A DNA stretch of 64,000 nt from Crocodylus rhombifer (taxonomy: Eukaryota; Chordata; Crocodylia; Crocodylidae): positions 1 to 64,000 of the forward strand of contig JAVSML010001001.1 of NCBI GenBank assembly GCA_038503035.1, in the 5' to 3' direction. The notes under the pieces were generated by a model. It did no database searches, was not told where the DNA came from, and saw only the letters and a list, made by a program, of their open reading frames with translations. A program made the translations under genes and the position numbers. Positions within the stretch are counted from its first letter, which is position 1. Each line of letters opens with the position of its first letter. Shown piece after piece: positions 24,526 to 35,955 of this stretch.

Positions 24526-25189
24526 TACTGTTCCTATCACACCCTTAACTGAGCATGTGGCCAGGCTGGGACTCCCAGCTGTGGGGCCCATCATGCGTCC
24601 CTGAGATTAAGAACTGTCAGCTGATGGGACTCCCAACCATGGCAGTGCATGGTGCACCCTTATGGCTGAGAGATCCATCAGCTGAGAGGGCTCTCAGTTG
24701 TGGAAGCCTGCAACTTGCTTGCTACTCATGATCCCAGGCACCCCCTTCACTGCCAACAAGGCATGATGGGATCTGATATTTTCTCGCACAATCATGCCTC
24801 CTGTCATACACATATGGCATAGCAGAAAGTGTGATTGTGGGGGTGGCATATTAGATCCCATGGCACCTTCACTTGTACATCTGCTAGGGGTCCAAGAGAT
24901 GCAGATTCTTTGTTCCATGTACAGTTGTCTTTCCCTTTCTGTAGTCAATTCCTTTTCTTATTGTTTAAATAAGATTTACTATGGTTATTAATTCTAATGA
25001 ACCTTAAAAAAGGAATACAGCATAGCAAATATAAAAGCCCTAGTGTTACAGTTCAACACATTCACTTGAATGCCTTTTGTAGAAATCTTATTCAAAAACT
25101 TTTAATTGCATCAGGCCAGACTGTGCTACTTCTACCTAAATTAAGCAACACCTTACTCAGCATGTACCTGCAACCAGGCAGCTAATAAG
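24526..25189. repeat. Short tandem and inverted repeats, possibly a DNA transposon core
   Basis: Three imperfect units of about 60 bp, each with CTCCCAGCTGTGG-like and CAGCTGATGGG-like segments, start at about 24571, 24629 and 24691. An imperfect inverted pair follows: GATGGGATCTGATATT near 24767 against CATATTAGATCCCAT near 24848. This suggests a decayed palindromic transposon, but no terminal repeats or target duplication could be fixed. The rest, to 25189, is unique AT-rich sequence. Confidence 0.4.
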
Positions 25190-25582
25190 GATTATTTAGA
25201 TAAGGAAGATGACAAGCTGAGGGTTGAGATCATGAAAGGAACAGTCAGAGAGCTTTTGATCCATTTGAATGAATTCAAGTCAGGAGGACCTGATAAAACA
25301 CATCCAGGGGTGCAGAAACAACTGACAGAGGGGATCTTGAAGCCCTTGGCAATAATATTTACCAAGTTGTGGAAGATAGGCAAGGCACCAGAGGACTAGA
25401 AATGGGCCAATGTAGTGTCCCTCTTTTAAAAAGGCAAAAAAGGAGGACCTGGGGAATTACTGACTGGTATGCTTGACCTCAATAACCAGGAAGTTATTGG
25501 AACATAAGGAAATCCATTTGGCAAACATCTGAAGGAGGAAATACTAATTACCAACAGCCAGCATGGATTTGTCACAAAAAAG
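25190..25582 (+). mobile_element. Old CR1 LINE, left part (split by later insertions)
   Basis: Plus-strand CR1 reverse transcriptase sequence: GAGGACCTGGGGAATTACTG (the EDPGNYR segment) near 25442 and CAGCCAGCATGGATTTGTCA near 25556. It breaks off at about 25582, where a minus-strand CR1 starts, and resumes at about 27124. Many indels; no frame survives. Its left boundary is approximate. Confidence 0.8.
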
Positions 25583-26207
25583 TCATAGATTCATAGATGT
25601 TAGGGGCTGGAAGGGACCTCATGAGATCATCGGGTCCAGTCCCCATGCACTTGGGCAGGGAAGATTGCTGTGGTCAGATGACCCCAGCAAGGTGCGTGTC
25701 AAGGTTTTTTTTAAATATCTCCAGGGTAGGTGATTGATTACCTCTAGAGGGAATCTGTTCCAGACCCTAGGCAGTGAAATTGTGCAGAAATTTCTCCTTA
25801 TGTCCAATCTGAAGCAATTTTCAAGAAATATGTGTCTGTTGTTTCTTGTCTTCTCCTGGGATGCCTTGGTGAACAGGTGCCCCGATGTATGCCCCTTACA
25901 AGCTGCCACCAAGTTCCCTTTAAGTCTTCTTTTCTCCAGGCTAAACAGTCCCATGTCTGTTAGCCTCTCCTTGTATGACTTGCTCTCCAGATCTCTAATA
26001 TTGTGTGTGACCCTCCTTTGGACTCTCTCAAGCTTCTTCACATCCTTCCTGAAGTGCAGCGCCCAGAACTGGATGTAGTACTCCAGCTGCAGTTTCACAA
26101 GACTAAGTAAAGTGGGAGGATGACATCCTTGGTTTTGCTTGAGATGCATTGGTAGATGCATGCCAGAGTTTTATTTGCTCTGCCAGCTATGGCATCTCAT
26201 TGGTGGC
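25583..26207 (-). mobile_element. CR1 LINE (minus), 3' part, inserted into the older CR1
   Basis: The plus strand starts TCATAGATTCATAGATGTTA, the complement of a CR1 3' end, and continues through GGGGCTGGAAGGGACCTCAT into C-terminal coding sequence. A minus-strand frame at 25619-26161 (180 codons) still shows LVKLQLEYYIQFWALHF and KKLERVQRRVTHNIRDLESK, so it is a decayed ORF2 C-terminus. The copy is interrupted at 26207 by a solo LTR and resumes at 27036. Confidence 0.88.
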
Positions 26208-26374
26208 TGTCGCAGGGCACTTAAGTGCCCTCCGCCTAAAATGGAAGCAATCCGTGAGAGACCCCTAGTGGTGAGAAAGGGGAGGCTCAGCTGCCAGGCA
26301 CCAGGGCAGCACAGATGCGGGTTGCCCGGACAACCAGTTTGGTCAGCTGACCAGAAGGGGGCGTGCCTGGCCTT

Positions 26375-26380
26375 TATAAA
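26375..26380 (+). promoter_or_regulatory. TATA box of solo LTR
   Basis: TATAAA lies in the context GCCTTTATAAACAAG. The same context is conserved in both LTRs of the element at 37025-39809, which supports a functional core promoter in the ancestral LTR and fixes its transcription direction as plus. Confidence 0.6.
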
Positions 26381-26749
26381 CAAGTAAGGTTGAGGCTAGA
26401 GGGTCAGTTCCCCTCTGGCAGTCAAGGAAGTTGGAGCTCTGCAGGAGTAAGCACAGCGCAGAAGCCTGATGGCCTGAGCAGTGTCTGCTTGATGATATTG
26501 GGTGAAGGAAACCCTGGTAGGGATATGAATGATGGATAGCCAGTTGGCTTGGAATGTATGTAGTAACACAGGAGTGTGAATTTTCTGTTTTGTAGTTGTG
26601 TAAGACCGGAGGACTGGGTGAGGCTGTAGGGGTTGGAGGAGGCCTCATAGGAGCTCCCCAGTAGTGTGGGGGTTCCTGACACCGGAGAGGACACTGCGTT
26701 TTGGGGTGTATCGACCCCGGCCCCAGTGTGGGCAGTATCGTGAATGGAA

Positions 26750-26960
26750 AGCCCCAGTGTGGGTGCAGGCGGGAAGCCCAGGGGGGCACAAGACCCAGAA
26801 AGGGGGTCTGGAGGGCAGGCATGGCTACAGCCACCTGAGCCTTGATTGTGGGAAGCCCCAGTAGGGTGTAAGACCTGAGAAGGGAGTGTGGGGGCCACGC
26901 ATGGCTACGGCCACCTAAGCCTCAATTTGCGGGCTGCGAGAGCACGGGAGACAGGCCCCA
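26750..26960. repeat. Tandem duplication inside solo LTR
   Basis: Two imperfect units of roughly 85-90 bp share GGCATGGCTACAGCCACCTG / CGCATGGCTACGGCCACCTA, and a shorter word, CCCCAGTGTGGGC, recurs at the edges. Such direct repeats are common in LTR U3 and U5 regions and may partly account for the length difference from the 306 bp LTR. Confidence 0.6.
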
Positions 26961-27035
26961 GTGTGGGCTGCGAGAGCATGGGAGGGAAACTAGGGGAGTT
27001 CACGGCACCCCTAGGTTGCATCCTGCCACAGTGGC

Positions 27036-27123
27036 TCATGTTCATTCTGTGGTCTATCACAAGCCCCATGTCTCTTTCAGTTGTGGTGCTCACAAGTGTA
27101 ACACCACTGAGTCTGTAAATCAT
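27036..27123 (-). mobile_element. CR1 LINE (minus), right part after solo LTR
   Basis: It continues the minus-strand CR1 interrupted at 26207: the plus strand reads CATGTTCATTCTGTGGTCTA and AGCCCCATGTCTCTTTCAG, equivalent to about 23740-23820 of the reference copy. It ends at its 5' truncation near 27123, where plus-strand CR1 sequence resumes. Confidence 0.8.
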
Positions 27124-28160
27124 GACAAATAAATTTGATCTTCTTCAACAACCTAACTGTATGAGTGGATGAAGGTAATGCAGTGGATAAGTGGATATAG
27201 CATAACTGGACTTCAGTAAGGCTTTTAACAAATTCCTGTCTGGCTTTGTCATAAGCAAATTGCCAAAATGTGGGCTACACAAAAAGTACTACAACTGGCT
27301 CAATAGCCACAAACAAGGGGTAATTATAAATGGATCCATGCTAGAATTGCAGGAGGTTTTGAGCAGAGTCCGACAGGGGTCTGTGGTGGGACGGGTGCTG
27401 TTCAAAATGCTTAATGTTTTAGAATAGAGTGATTCCTAAAAAAACTTGCAGACAACAAAACCTGGGAAGGATTGCAGACATGTTAGAGGGTAGGAACACA
27501 ATTCAGAAGGATTTTGAAAGATTGGGAAACTTGGGGTCAATAGGATGAAGTTCAATACTGACAAATACAAGGTGCTATACCTTGGGAAGAATAATCAAAA
27601 ACACAAATACAAAATAGGTGACAACAGAATGTATGGCAGTACTACAGTGAAGGATCTTGTAGCCTCGGTGGAACACACACTCAACATAATCCTGTGGTGT
27701 GATCCAGCTGCAAAAAAAAGCTAATACAGTTTTGAGCTGCACCAATAGGAGTATTAGGTGTAAACCATGGGACGTGATAGTGTCTTTATCCAAGTTTGTT
27801 AGGTCTCATTTTGAGTACTGTGAAGTTCTAGGTTCCACATTTTAAAAAGGATATAGAAAAGATAGAGAGGGTCCATATGTGGGTGAGAGCATGAAAGAAA
27901 TAGGTATATTCAGTATTGGAAAAGTGTTGAAGGGGTGATAAAAGTCTTCAACTATCTGAAGGGTGGCAATAAATAAGAGGGAGAACACACTTTTTCCATG
28001 ACTGCAGAGATGGATGCATAGCAATGGCTTGATATTGTAGCAAAGGTTTAGCTTGGATAGAAGGAAAGTTCTGGCAGGAAAGAAACAGAAGGACTAGAAA
28101 AGTTGTGGAATCCATCACTGGAGTTTTCAAAAAGAGGTTGGATAAATATTGGCCAGGGAC
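27124..28160 (+). mobile_element. Old CR1 LINE, right part
   Basis: Plus-strand CR1 continues from 25582. It includes ACTTCAGTAAGGCTTTTAAC (the DF-KAF segment), GTCCGACAGGGGTCTGTGGT (the VPQGSV region), TGAAGTTCAATACTGACAAA and AATCCATCACTGGAGTTTTC near the C-terminus. Many frameshifts and stops make it an old inactive copy. Its 3' untranslated tail may extend to about 29085. Confidence 0.8.
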
Positions 28161-29085
28161 GATCTAGAAGTAGCCATGCCTGGGGCATGCAGTAAAGGAG
28201 TTGGAAACCTAGGAATCCCCATAACATGGACTGCTGAGAAATCACAAGTAGAGTTCTGCAGCCCAGAGAAGGTACATATTAGAGAAGACAATGTTCAGCA
28301 GCAGAAGAATGAAGCAGAGCTACACATCTGGCTTAGTTGCAAAAAAAAAAAATTAAAGGGGCTGGTATAAGTTTACGGAGAGAATAAGATGATAAAAACG
28401 TGCATTCTGGCTGTCCAGTTAGGGGGCTGTGAACTGTGGTTTTCTTTGCTATCCCCAGGTTGCAGAGCAGAATGGAGAGCACTGGGTTTCTCCCATGCTT
28501 TGGGACTATGGTAGTTGCCACTTGGAGTTGGAAAGGAACACTTTTCCTTTCTGTTGCTATAGGTGTCAGGGGAGTGCTTGCCTTCCAGAGAAGCATTGGG
28601 TGATGACAGCAGCCAAGGCTGGGGTTTTTGACTGCTGTCTTCTGACAGAACTAAAATCCATAATCTTCTGGTTAGGGGATCTTGCCCCTCTGCTCAGGAT
28701 CAGACTGATCACCACATTTTGGGACAGGAAGATATTTTAACCCATAGTCAGATGTCAGACTGGCATGGACTGGAGGGATGGGGGGTTATCTTCCTCTGTA
28801 GGGCAGGGCATAGTTCACTGCTTTGGATCATTCCAGTGTATTTTAACAACCTTTGCAGTGGTGGGACAGTAACTGTGTTCTTGTCTCCCTGCATCACTGG
28901 TGGTAGGGTAGAGTGTTCTCGGTCTTATTGGTCATGTGCTTTGTAGTTAGTTGACTGACAAGGTTATTTCTGTAATTTTAGCAAGACATCAGACACATAC
29001 TTGTATGGGAATGTGTGGATAGGGAGCACAGGGTTGAACTAAATGTTTTCCTGAGGTCCTGCCCTACTTTTCTATTCTTTAAATC
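28161..29085 (+). repeat. Probable CR1 3' untranslated region
   Basis: The stretch ends with TGAGGTCCTGCCCTACTTTT followed by CTATTCTTT, which matches the usual CR1 3' tail in the plus orientation. The sequence between the coding part and this tail is not recognisable by eye as CR1, so either this subfamily has a long 3' UTR or other sequence is inserted. Frames such as the 103 codons at 28429-28740 show no domain. Confidence 0.45.
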
Positions 29086-32000
29086 AACAGCCTCTATTCA
29101 GCATGACTTATTGGAATCTGGCCCATTATTATGCAGTACAGCCCTTGCATAAACTCTTTAGCATAAACTCTCCAACCTTGTAGAAAGTCTTACAAAATAA
29201 AAAGATAAACACAGTTTAGAAAGAAGAGACAAAATATTTTCAAATTAGTCAAGACTGAAAAAGAAAACAATACAGGTAGTAACTGTTGGGGGGGTGTTTC
29301 AATGAAAAATGTATATTCTGCTTATCAATAGGAAAAGGTTCATAATAATATTGAAAGATAAAACCTGCTACTCTCCCAGCTTGCTGAGTGGCACTGTTCT
29401 TGTCATTGTCTTTTGAATAAAGTGTGAAACTAATGTCCTAAAAGCTTGCATATAAGCTGATACACAAACTTAGTATGCCCCAAGCAAGCTTCTAAATAGT
29501 ATCCCAGGGTTATCCCCCACACCTTGTCCCAGTACCCCAAGTGCTGAACATTCATTTCTAAAATCAGATACATAATTATCTACAACATGTAGAAAAAGTG
29601 ATTACACATGCACAATAATGGATATCTGGAAATGGAGAACAGTATGATATGTACTGTGTGTCAGGTTAGAATTCAGCTGGTAGGGCTACAGAAAAAATTC
29701 TAAATCATTTAAGGTACTTCAGTCAATTAAAATACAGCTTTGGTTGCATACAATATTGATCTGAATCAGGATTAATGCATTAGGTATTTCCTAATGAAAC
29801 GGGTTTTAAAATCAGATGTTGCCCATTTGACAAAGGGGAAACTTTTCATCCGATGTAAATCAGATTCAGGTCTTTACTGTTTCTATTTAGGGACTTGAAT
29901 CTTGATCTCTACCTACCAGCTGATGATCCTACTTACAAAGCTATTTGATATTCTGGGGAAGGCCTCTGCCTCTTTTTCTGCCCCCACTCTCCCCTAAAAG
30001 CTCTCAAACCAATCAGGAAATACGAAATCTTGAAAATTTTCACAAGATAGAAAATCTTTTTCCATCTAGCCCCAGTCATAATATCCCACTTTTAGGAGCA
30101 AACCCTTGTAGAAAGTCTATATCCTTCTACCTGCAATTCTGCACTAATGTTTAGGGAAGCATTTTCTATCCTTCTGGAATGGGAACTAAAATGGAATAGG
30201 GAGGATTACAGAAAAGTGGAGGAAGACTCTGACTACCTGATAGAGTAGATGATGTGAAGGCAAAGCAGATAAGTGGAGCTACTGGAGAGGCAGAGACTGG
30301 AAAGAGACTGAAAAGGGAAGAATACTCATAAGCCTAACTACAGAATTCAAAGTATCAGCCTAAGGGCCTACGTGATCCAACAGTAAGAGCCTTCACTCTT
30401 TAATCAAAAATATTTTTTCCCTGTAAGTAGTTAAGCAGCCTGCAATAACAGTGTTACAATCGGTGGAATGCACTCAGTGGCCAATGATCTCTTCTCTTTA
30501 AACTTGTAAAGCATGTGTTCCCCTCTGCACCCAGCTCTGCTCTTATGGCTTTTCCCCTCCACTGTTTTATGCCTTCATTAGAAAGACTAGCTCCATCCTT
30601 GTCACTTGTATGGCTCTATAGCTCAGCATCAATGACCCTGATGGTAGCCTGTATTCATGAAGTGCAATACAGAAGAAGTTCCTTGTAATATTTTCCTCTC
30701 TATGTCTAGACAGCCTGATCTCACAGGTCTAGAGAGAGATTCTGATTTCAGATCCATGTAGCATCCACTCTGGCACTAGTGAAGTTACTTTGGATTCACA
30801 TTAGCATAATTAGTCTGGCGACCTGTTGTCAGTAGCCTAGTTCAAATCATTTAGCCATATGTCAGAACTTGCTGCTTTTCACTAATTTGAGTGAGAGAAT
30901 AATTGAGATTTTTGAATGAATGATCAAATGAACAATTTAAAAAGCAAGTTAAAGCATCACAAAATGTATTGGACCAGATTCCTTGATACACTGACATATC
31001 TCAGATTCTTTGCTCTGTTTCTATGACACAACGCAGCCATAAATTCAACTTCACTGGCTTCTTTAAACTAGGCAAGACACAAAACAACTAGATCACATGG
31101 AGCAGTCACATGGATCTGACTCACTCGGGTCATTTACTTTCAGCACTATAATTTGTTTTTTATCACATTTCTGGTATTTTGACATTCTGAAGTAAGTGAA
31201 ATTAAGTATATGGAGTAAGGCAATGAAGTCAAATGAAATACAATACCTCAGTATTGCTGTTAAATCTTTGTTGAGCATATGGAAGAGAAAACCATTTTTT
31301 CTGTGTGATAATGGTAAGTGGGAGGACCAGCAAGGTGCTGCTGTAACAAGCATGCCAAACATAGTACTGCCTTTGTATCCATTTCCAACTTGAAAAGAGT
31401 TCTTTCACAGGTTTCTCTTAGTGTTCAAGAAGCCAATTTTTATCCTTTTTTGCCCCATACTTGACTCTTCATTTCAGTCCAAGTTGTTAAAAATCCATAA
31501 CCCCTCCACTGCTTTTCTTTTATCTCTTATGGCAATGACGTTTTCAAAGATTCCCACAGAGTTAAACATTTCTTGCTCTGCATGCATCTCAGCTGGCTGT
31601 TCCTAATCATACTACTTTTCCAAGTGTCCAACCCCATGCCTTGAGATCACTACTAAGATTTTCCTCTCAACTGATATTAAGCTCATTGATTTAGGCAGAC
31701 AGCCTACAGGAGCTCAGGAAGAAAAGGGCTTGAGCGCCCACAACTCCAGTAAAGTTAGTGAAAAGCTGTAGGTGATCATTACTTTTGAAAACTCAAGCCT
31801 GGAATGCTTCTTGGTTCATCCTTTTAATTCTTACACACAATGGAAGAAAGCTTCAAAAGTTGCATAGTAACATCAGTTAAAAGGGTTGAACTGGGGGATT
31901 TTTTTTGGACAAAATTTTCTTGCCTAAAAAAACATAAACAAACCCAAACAATTCTGAACAAGTAAAAATATTTTTTCAACATTTTTTAAATGAAAATTTA

Positions 32001-32170
32001 ACAGTATTATTTAAAATGATGTTTTGAAATTTGCTGCAGTTTATATATATATTTTTTTTACGTCCTGGAAATGAAATATTTGGTTTGACACAAACCTTTT
32101 TTAGGGCTTTTGGAATAAGAGAAACAACATTAAAATCAGTTATTTGCATGGTTTGAACGAACTCTTTATT
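29086..32170. other. AT-rich unique stretch, no gene seen
   Basis: No repeat with definable ends, exon or RNA gene is recognised. Open frames are all below 90 codons and show no recognisable domain. Confidence 0.5.
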
Positions 32171-32180
32171 CTTTTTACTA

Positions 32181-33282
32181 GAGGTACACCAATACAGATT
32201 TTCAGGCTGATACCAATAGCTGATTTTTAAGGAGGTATATCAACTGATACCAATATGATTTCTGATCTGATTTCTGGCAGTTTGAAGAGCTGCATGCATC
32301 TGGTAAGTCTGCTAAGGTGGAAGGGGAGGGGGAAGGGAAGGGGCATGGGAGGGGCAGATCAAGGCCCCCACTGTGAGGGAGGAGTGGGGCTGGGGCAAAT
32401 GCTGCCCAGCTGGGGTGGAGCAGGCATGGGGCAGGGGAAGGGGGGGAAGCTCCCGCCACTGCACTGCACTTGTGTGGGAGTTGCTGTTCCAGTGGCTCGT
32501 CTGGTGCTCACCCATTTATCTGGAGGCTCCCGCCACTCCTCCAGGAGAGCATGGGGGGAGGGGGGCATGTGCCCCATGATCTGCACAGGGTGGAGCGGGC
32601 TCTTTCCAGTAGGGTGGGACTGCACTCAGTGATGGTAGTGCTGGGAGAGGACTATGGGGGGGGGGTTGCAAGCACCTCAAAATTTGCTGTAGCCCCCCCA
32701 GCCCTCCTCCCGGCACTGCCACTGCCCGCCCCAAGCACAGCCCCGTCCCACTGGGAAGAGCTTGGTGCAGCCCTAGCCCCAGCCCACCCTGAACAGATCC
32801 AGGTGCTCATGCTCTCCCCTGTGCCCTCATGGACGAGCGGCAGGAGCCACCAGGTGGGCAGGCGAGCACCACATGAGCTGCCAAACCAGTGGCTCCTGCA
32901 CCAGCAGCGTTCAGCAAAGGGAGCTTCTCCTCCCTGTACCCCCCAGACAAGCTGTGGCTCCATCCCATGCCCACCCCACCCTAGCTGGGCATCACTTGCC
33001 CCAGCCTCACTTGATCTGCTCCCCCACATCCTTTCCCTTCCCCCTTTCCCTCCCCTTTTCCATTCCCTTCTTTCCTTGCACCACACCAGACTTACCAGCT
33101 GCACGCAGCTCTCCAAGGTGCCAGACTGTGCTCTTCGCTGCCTGCATGCTGCTCTGTGGTTGTGCACACGCACAGGCCATTTATCAGCCAAATTATTGGC
33201 CATATCAGGCCGATTTCTGATAGACACAATTTTCTTTATACTGGTGCTGATCTGATATTAGACCAATGTATTGGTGCACCTC
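32181..33282. mobile_element. TA-flanked DNA transposon with long GC-rich inverted repeats
   Basis: The ends are GAGGTACACCAATACA and, inverted, GAGGTGCACCAATACA, flanked by TA (32179-32180 and 33283-33284). Subterminal sequence alternates words such as CTGATACCAATA and GGCCGATTTC. Inside, GC-rich arms at about 32290-32560 and 32830-33130 are imperfect inverted copies (for example GAGCTGCATGC against GCACGCAGCTC). The decanucleotide CTTTTTACTA precedes the left end and also follows the right TA, so a longer target duplication cannot be excluded. The frames of 261 and 191 codons are products of the GC-rich arms; no transposase is present. Confidence 0.72.
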
Positions 33283-33639
33283 TACTTTTTACTAAGTGTC
33301 TCACCATATTAATATTGATGGAAAGAAGAGTATTTAAATCTGGTCCAGCATTAGCAGGTCAAGGTCAAGAGACTAGCTAGCAAGCAAAAGCCTTACAGAC
33401 ACTCCTGCTCCAAGAGAGACACAGCTCACAGAAGGCGCAGATAACTTCAGACACAGCTTTATATGTTGTTTCTACGTCCATCTCCCAGAGCACTGTGATT
33501 GGAAGGGAACTCAGAGAAAGATTGCAAGTCACTGGCCAGCTACAGATGTCAATTTTAGAGCAGTCTTCCCCCTCCCCCCGTCTCAGCCTTTCCATATATG
33601 GAAGATCAGCCCTGCTCCCCTTTTCAGTTTCTGTTTGCT

Positions 33640-33740
33640 GCAAGCCTTCCGAATCTCTGAATCTCTCTGAACCAATTTGGAGGTTTCCGACTCAATTTGG
33701 ACCTTTTAATGGGTCTCCCAATTCAATTCAGATTCAGTCA
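33640..33740. mobile_element. Family T fragment (copy C)
   Basis: It contains CCGAATCTCTGAATCTCTCT, then CCAATTTGG and GACCTTTTAATGGGTCTCCC, closely like the right-hand subterminal part of copies D and E (GGACCTTTTTATTGGTCCCC-type words). No terminal repeats or flanking TA were found, so only a fragment remains. Confidence 0.6.
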
Positions 33741-35724
33741 GGGCCATGATGGTGAAAAACCTCAATGAGGTGAGATATCCAATCAAAAGAAGAGCCACAT
33801 TTTAAAGATACAGGAGACCAATTATAATAATTAGGGGAAATGCTATAACATCACTGAGGAAGACAGAACATTAAAGGTTCAGACCACACAGGCTCCCATC
33901 ACTTTATTCACAAGCCTGACTCGTGTTTACTCCACCCTGGCTGGTTCCAGAGGTGGGCTCTGGATCTAGCAGACTACTCTCTAGTCTCCCTTCTGAGTTC
34001 CTCTGGGTCCCTATCAGGCAAGAATCATCATCATCTCTCCAGTGAAACTTCTCCCCATCCCCAGGATTGCCTCTGCCCCACAATTCCAGCTGTTTAGCCA
34101 GTCCCCAAGTGACAGGCTCCCTCTGTCTCCATGCTCTGGGGTTCAACCATGTGCGCTTCAATGGGAGCACAGGCTGGTAGGCACACATCCTCTCCCTGAC
34201 CTCCCAGGCTCTCCTGCTTATATCTTCTTCCCCAGTTTCTAGAAAGATCCAGCATTCTTAGGAAATGGTCCTTTCCAAAGATATCTGGGAAGCAGGGAAG
34301 GGAAGGAAGAGGAGGAGGGAATGGAATGGAATAATTTTCAATGTGGAACATCAAAACAAACAACATAAGTACATGATTGTCACAAAAGGTAAATGTATAA
34401 TGATTTCAGATACTAATTTGATAAATACTAGGAAAGTGGCTTTAATATTTACCATAAAAAGTAAAATGTTTGGCAGGATGTAATGATTCTTTGAAACCAC
34501 AGGAAATGTTGCACAGTTGCTGTAGTCACAGGGAAACACATAAACTTTCTAGGGTTAGCAGCCCCCTGGATACACAAATTCACCAGAAAAACAGCTGTGC
34601 TGCACTGTGAGATTTTCCATAGCAAACACACAGCAAATATGATTTTGGAAGCAAATGTTATATATACTTGATATGCAATAGATTGTCATCAGTGGAGTCC
34701 ATATGCCCCCAAAAAACAATAGATTTAATACTACACATTTTTCCTCACTCATATATATAGTTTGGACTCTTCTTACAGCTTTGCACCAAACATCACGTAC
34801 TAGAAAAACCCTCCATGGGGAACTTTATTACAGTCAGGTAGAAGTTTGTGAGACATTTTAAACATTCTTGTTTTCCTGTCTCTAAGTTATACCACCAGGA
34901 AAGTGAATTAAGCCTGGTGGAAATCCACTTTACTAAAGACATCATGACCAGTTGGAACGCCAGTTACAATTTGCTTAGATGCCTGCTGGAAAATAAGCAA
35001 CATCTCATTTTCTTTTTCTCCAGAGATCTTTGTATCAGTTCACTGACTACATCTAAGTATAGTATTATAATAGCTATAATTCAAGGAATTAATCCACAAG
35101 ATAAACCATGTTCAAGCTGTTATTTTTTAAAGGATCTTTGTTGTTAGAGTACTACCAGCCAGTCCAAAAGGCAAAAGTTCCAGATAAAGGTCGCAAAATC
35201 ATGTGACCAAAACTCTCAAGCCATTTCAAATGGGCTAAGTCACACTAAATAAGAATGCACTCCCCGTTTCCATGATTGTCATTTTAATATACATCCACTG
35301 AGTTCCAATAGTGACTCATGCTTCTCCACATTTTGCTGAAGAAACTTGGGGCAGCAGGCAGAGAACAAACCTGGAGACAGTCAAATGAAGCCACAATAAA
35401 AGAGATAAATGAAATCTTTTGCCCATCGTTGCCAAATAAAGCTCTGCTCTGAGGGTTGGACCTGGAGCAGCTGATAGAAAATATTTTGGAATTCTTAATT
35501 CATATTGTTCGTATTCTATCCAGTTTCTCTTATACATTTTATTGTTAGACAATCTTTGATCTTTCAATTTGTCTATTCTTCAGTAAATTAAATTAAAAGT
35601 GCTTTGATCAATGTTTCAGCACTAACAGATACTGCATATAATCCTTTACAGTATACCGAGTGATATATTTTTCCCTCAATTCTTTGCAGTTTTCATTGTG
35701 CTTTATTGCAGGTTATGAAACAGT
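33741..35724. other. Unique stretch, no gene seen
   Basis: No exon, RNA gene or clear repeat is recognised. Short minus frames at 34094-34752 have no recognisable domain. Confidence 0.5.
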
Positions 35725-35955
35725 GGCAGTGTCTACACGAGACACTACTGTGCAGTGGTTACTGAGCATTTATTTAGTACTTGTATAAATGAGTACTAAA
35801 TAAATGTGCAGTAACCCGAGTTACTACACAGAAGCACCAGTGAATACCTCTTTTGTAACACTACTGTGCAGTAGGATTGCATCACAGTTTTTGCCATGTG
35901 ACACGACTGCACAGTAGTTTTAGGCCACTGCACAGTCAGCATCTAATCTAAACAT
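35725..35955. mobile_element. MITE with GTCTACAC ends, copy 1
   Basis: It begins CAGTGGCAGTGTCTACACGA and ends with CTAAACATGCCCTG (inverse CAGGGCATGTTTAG). The interior is rich in the word ACTGTGCAGTAG in both orientations (for example ACTACTGTGCAGTGG and GACTGCACAGTAG) and in AGTACTAAATAAATG. A second copy lies at 60508-60752. The CAG...CTG ends suggest hAT, but no 8 bp duplication was found. Confidence 0.6.

Larger units (their letters stand above)
26208..27030. repeat. Solo LTR (823 bp) of an LTR retroelement
   Basis: It starts TGTCGCAG and ends CTGCCACA (inverse TGTGGCAG, 7 of 8), flanked by a perfect 5 bp duplication GTGGC at 26203-26207 and 27031-27035. The CR1 sequence on the two sides is continuous once it is removed. 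It contains a TATA box, TATAAA at 26375-26380. Its left part, about 26300-26460, is similar to the left part of the 306 bp LTR at 37025 (shared GACCAGAAGGGGGC and CCTTTATAAACA). The right part has internal tandem duplication. A solo LTR arises by recombination between the two LTRs of an inserted element. The frames within it are chance. Confidence 0.88.

Noticed and set aside
32470..33255. 261-codon plus frame and 191-codon minus frame
   Set aside because: They lie wholly in the GC-rich inverted arms of a TA-flanked transposon, overlap each other on opposite strands, and are Pro/Ser/Leu- or Gly/Trp-rich low-complexity peptides without motifs.
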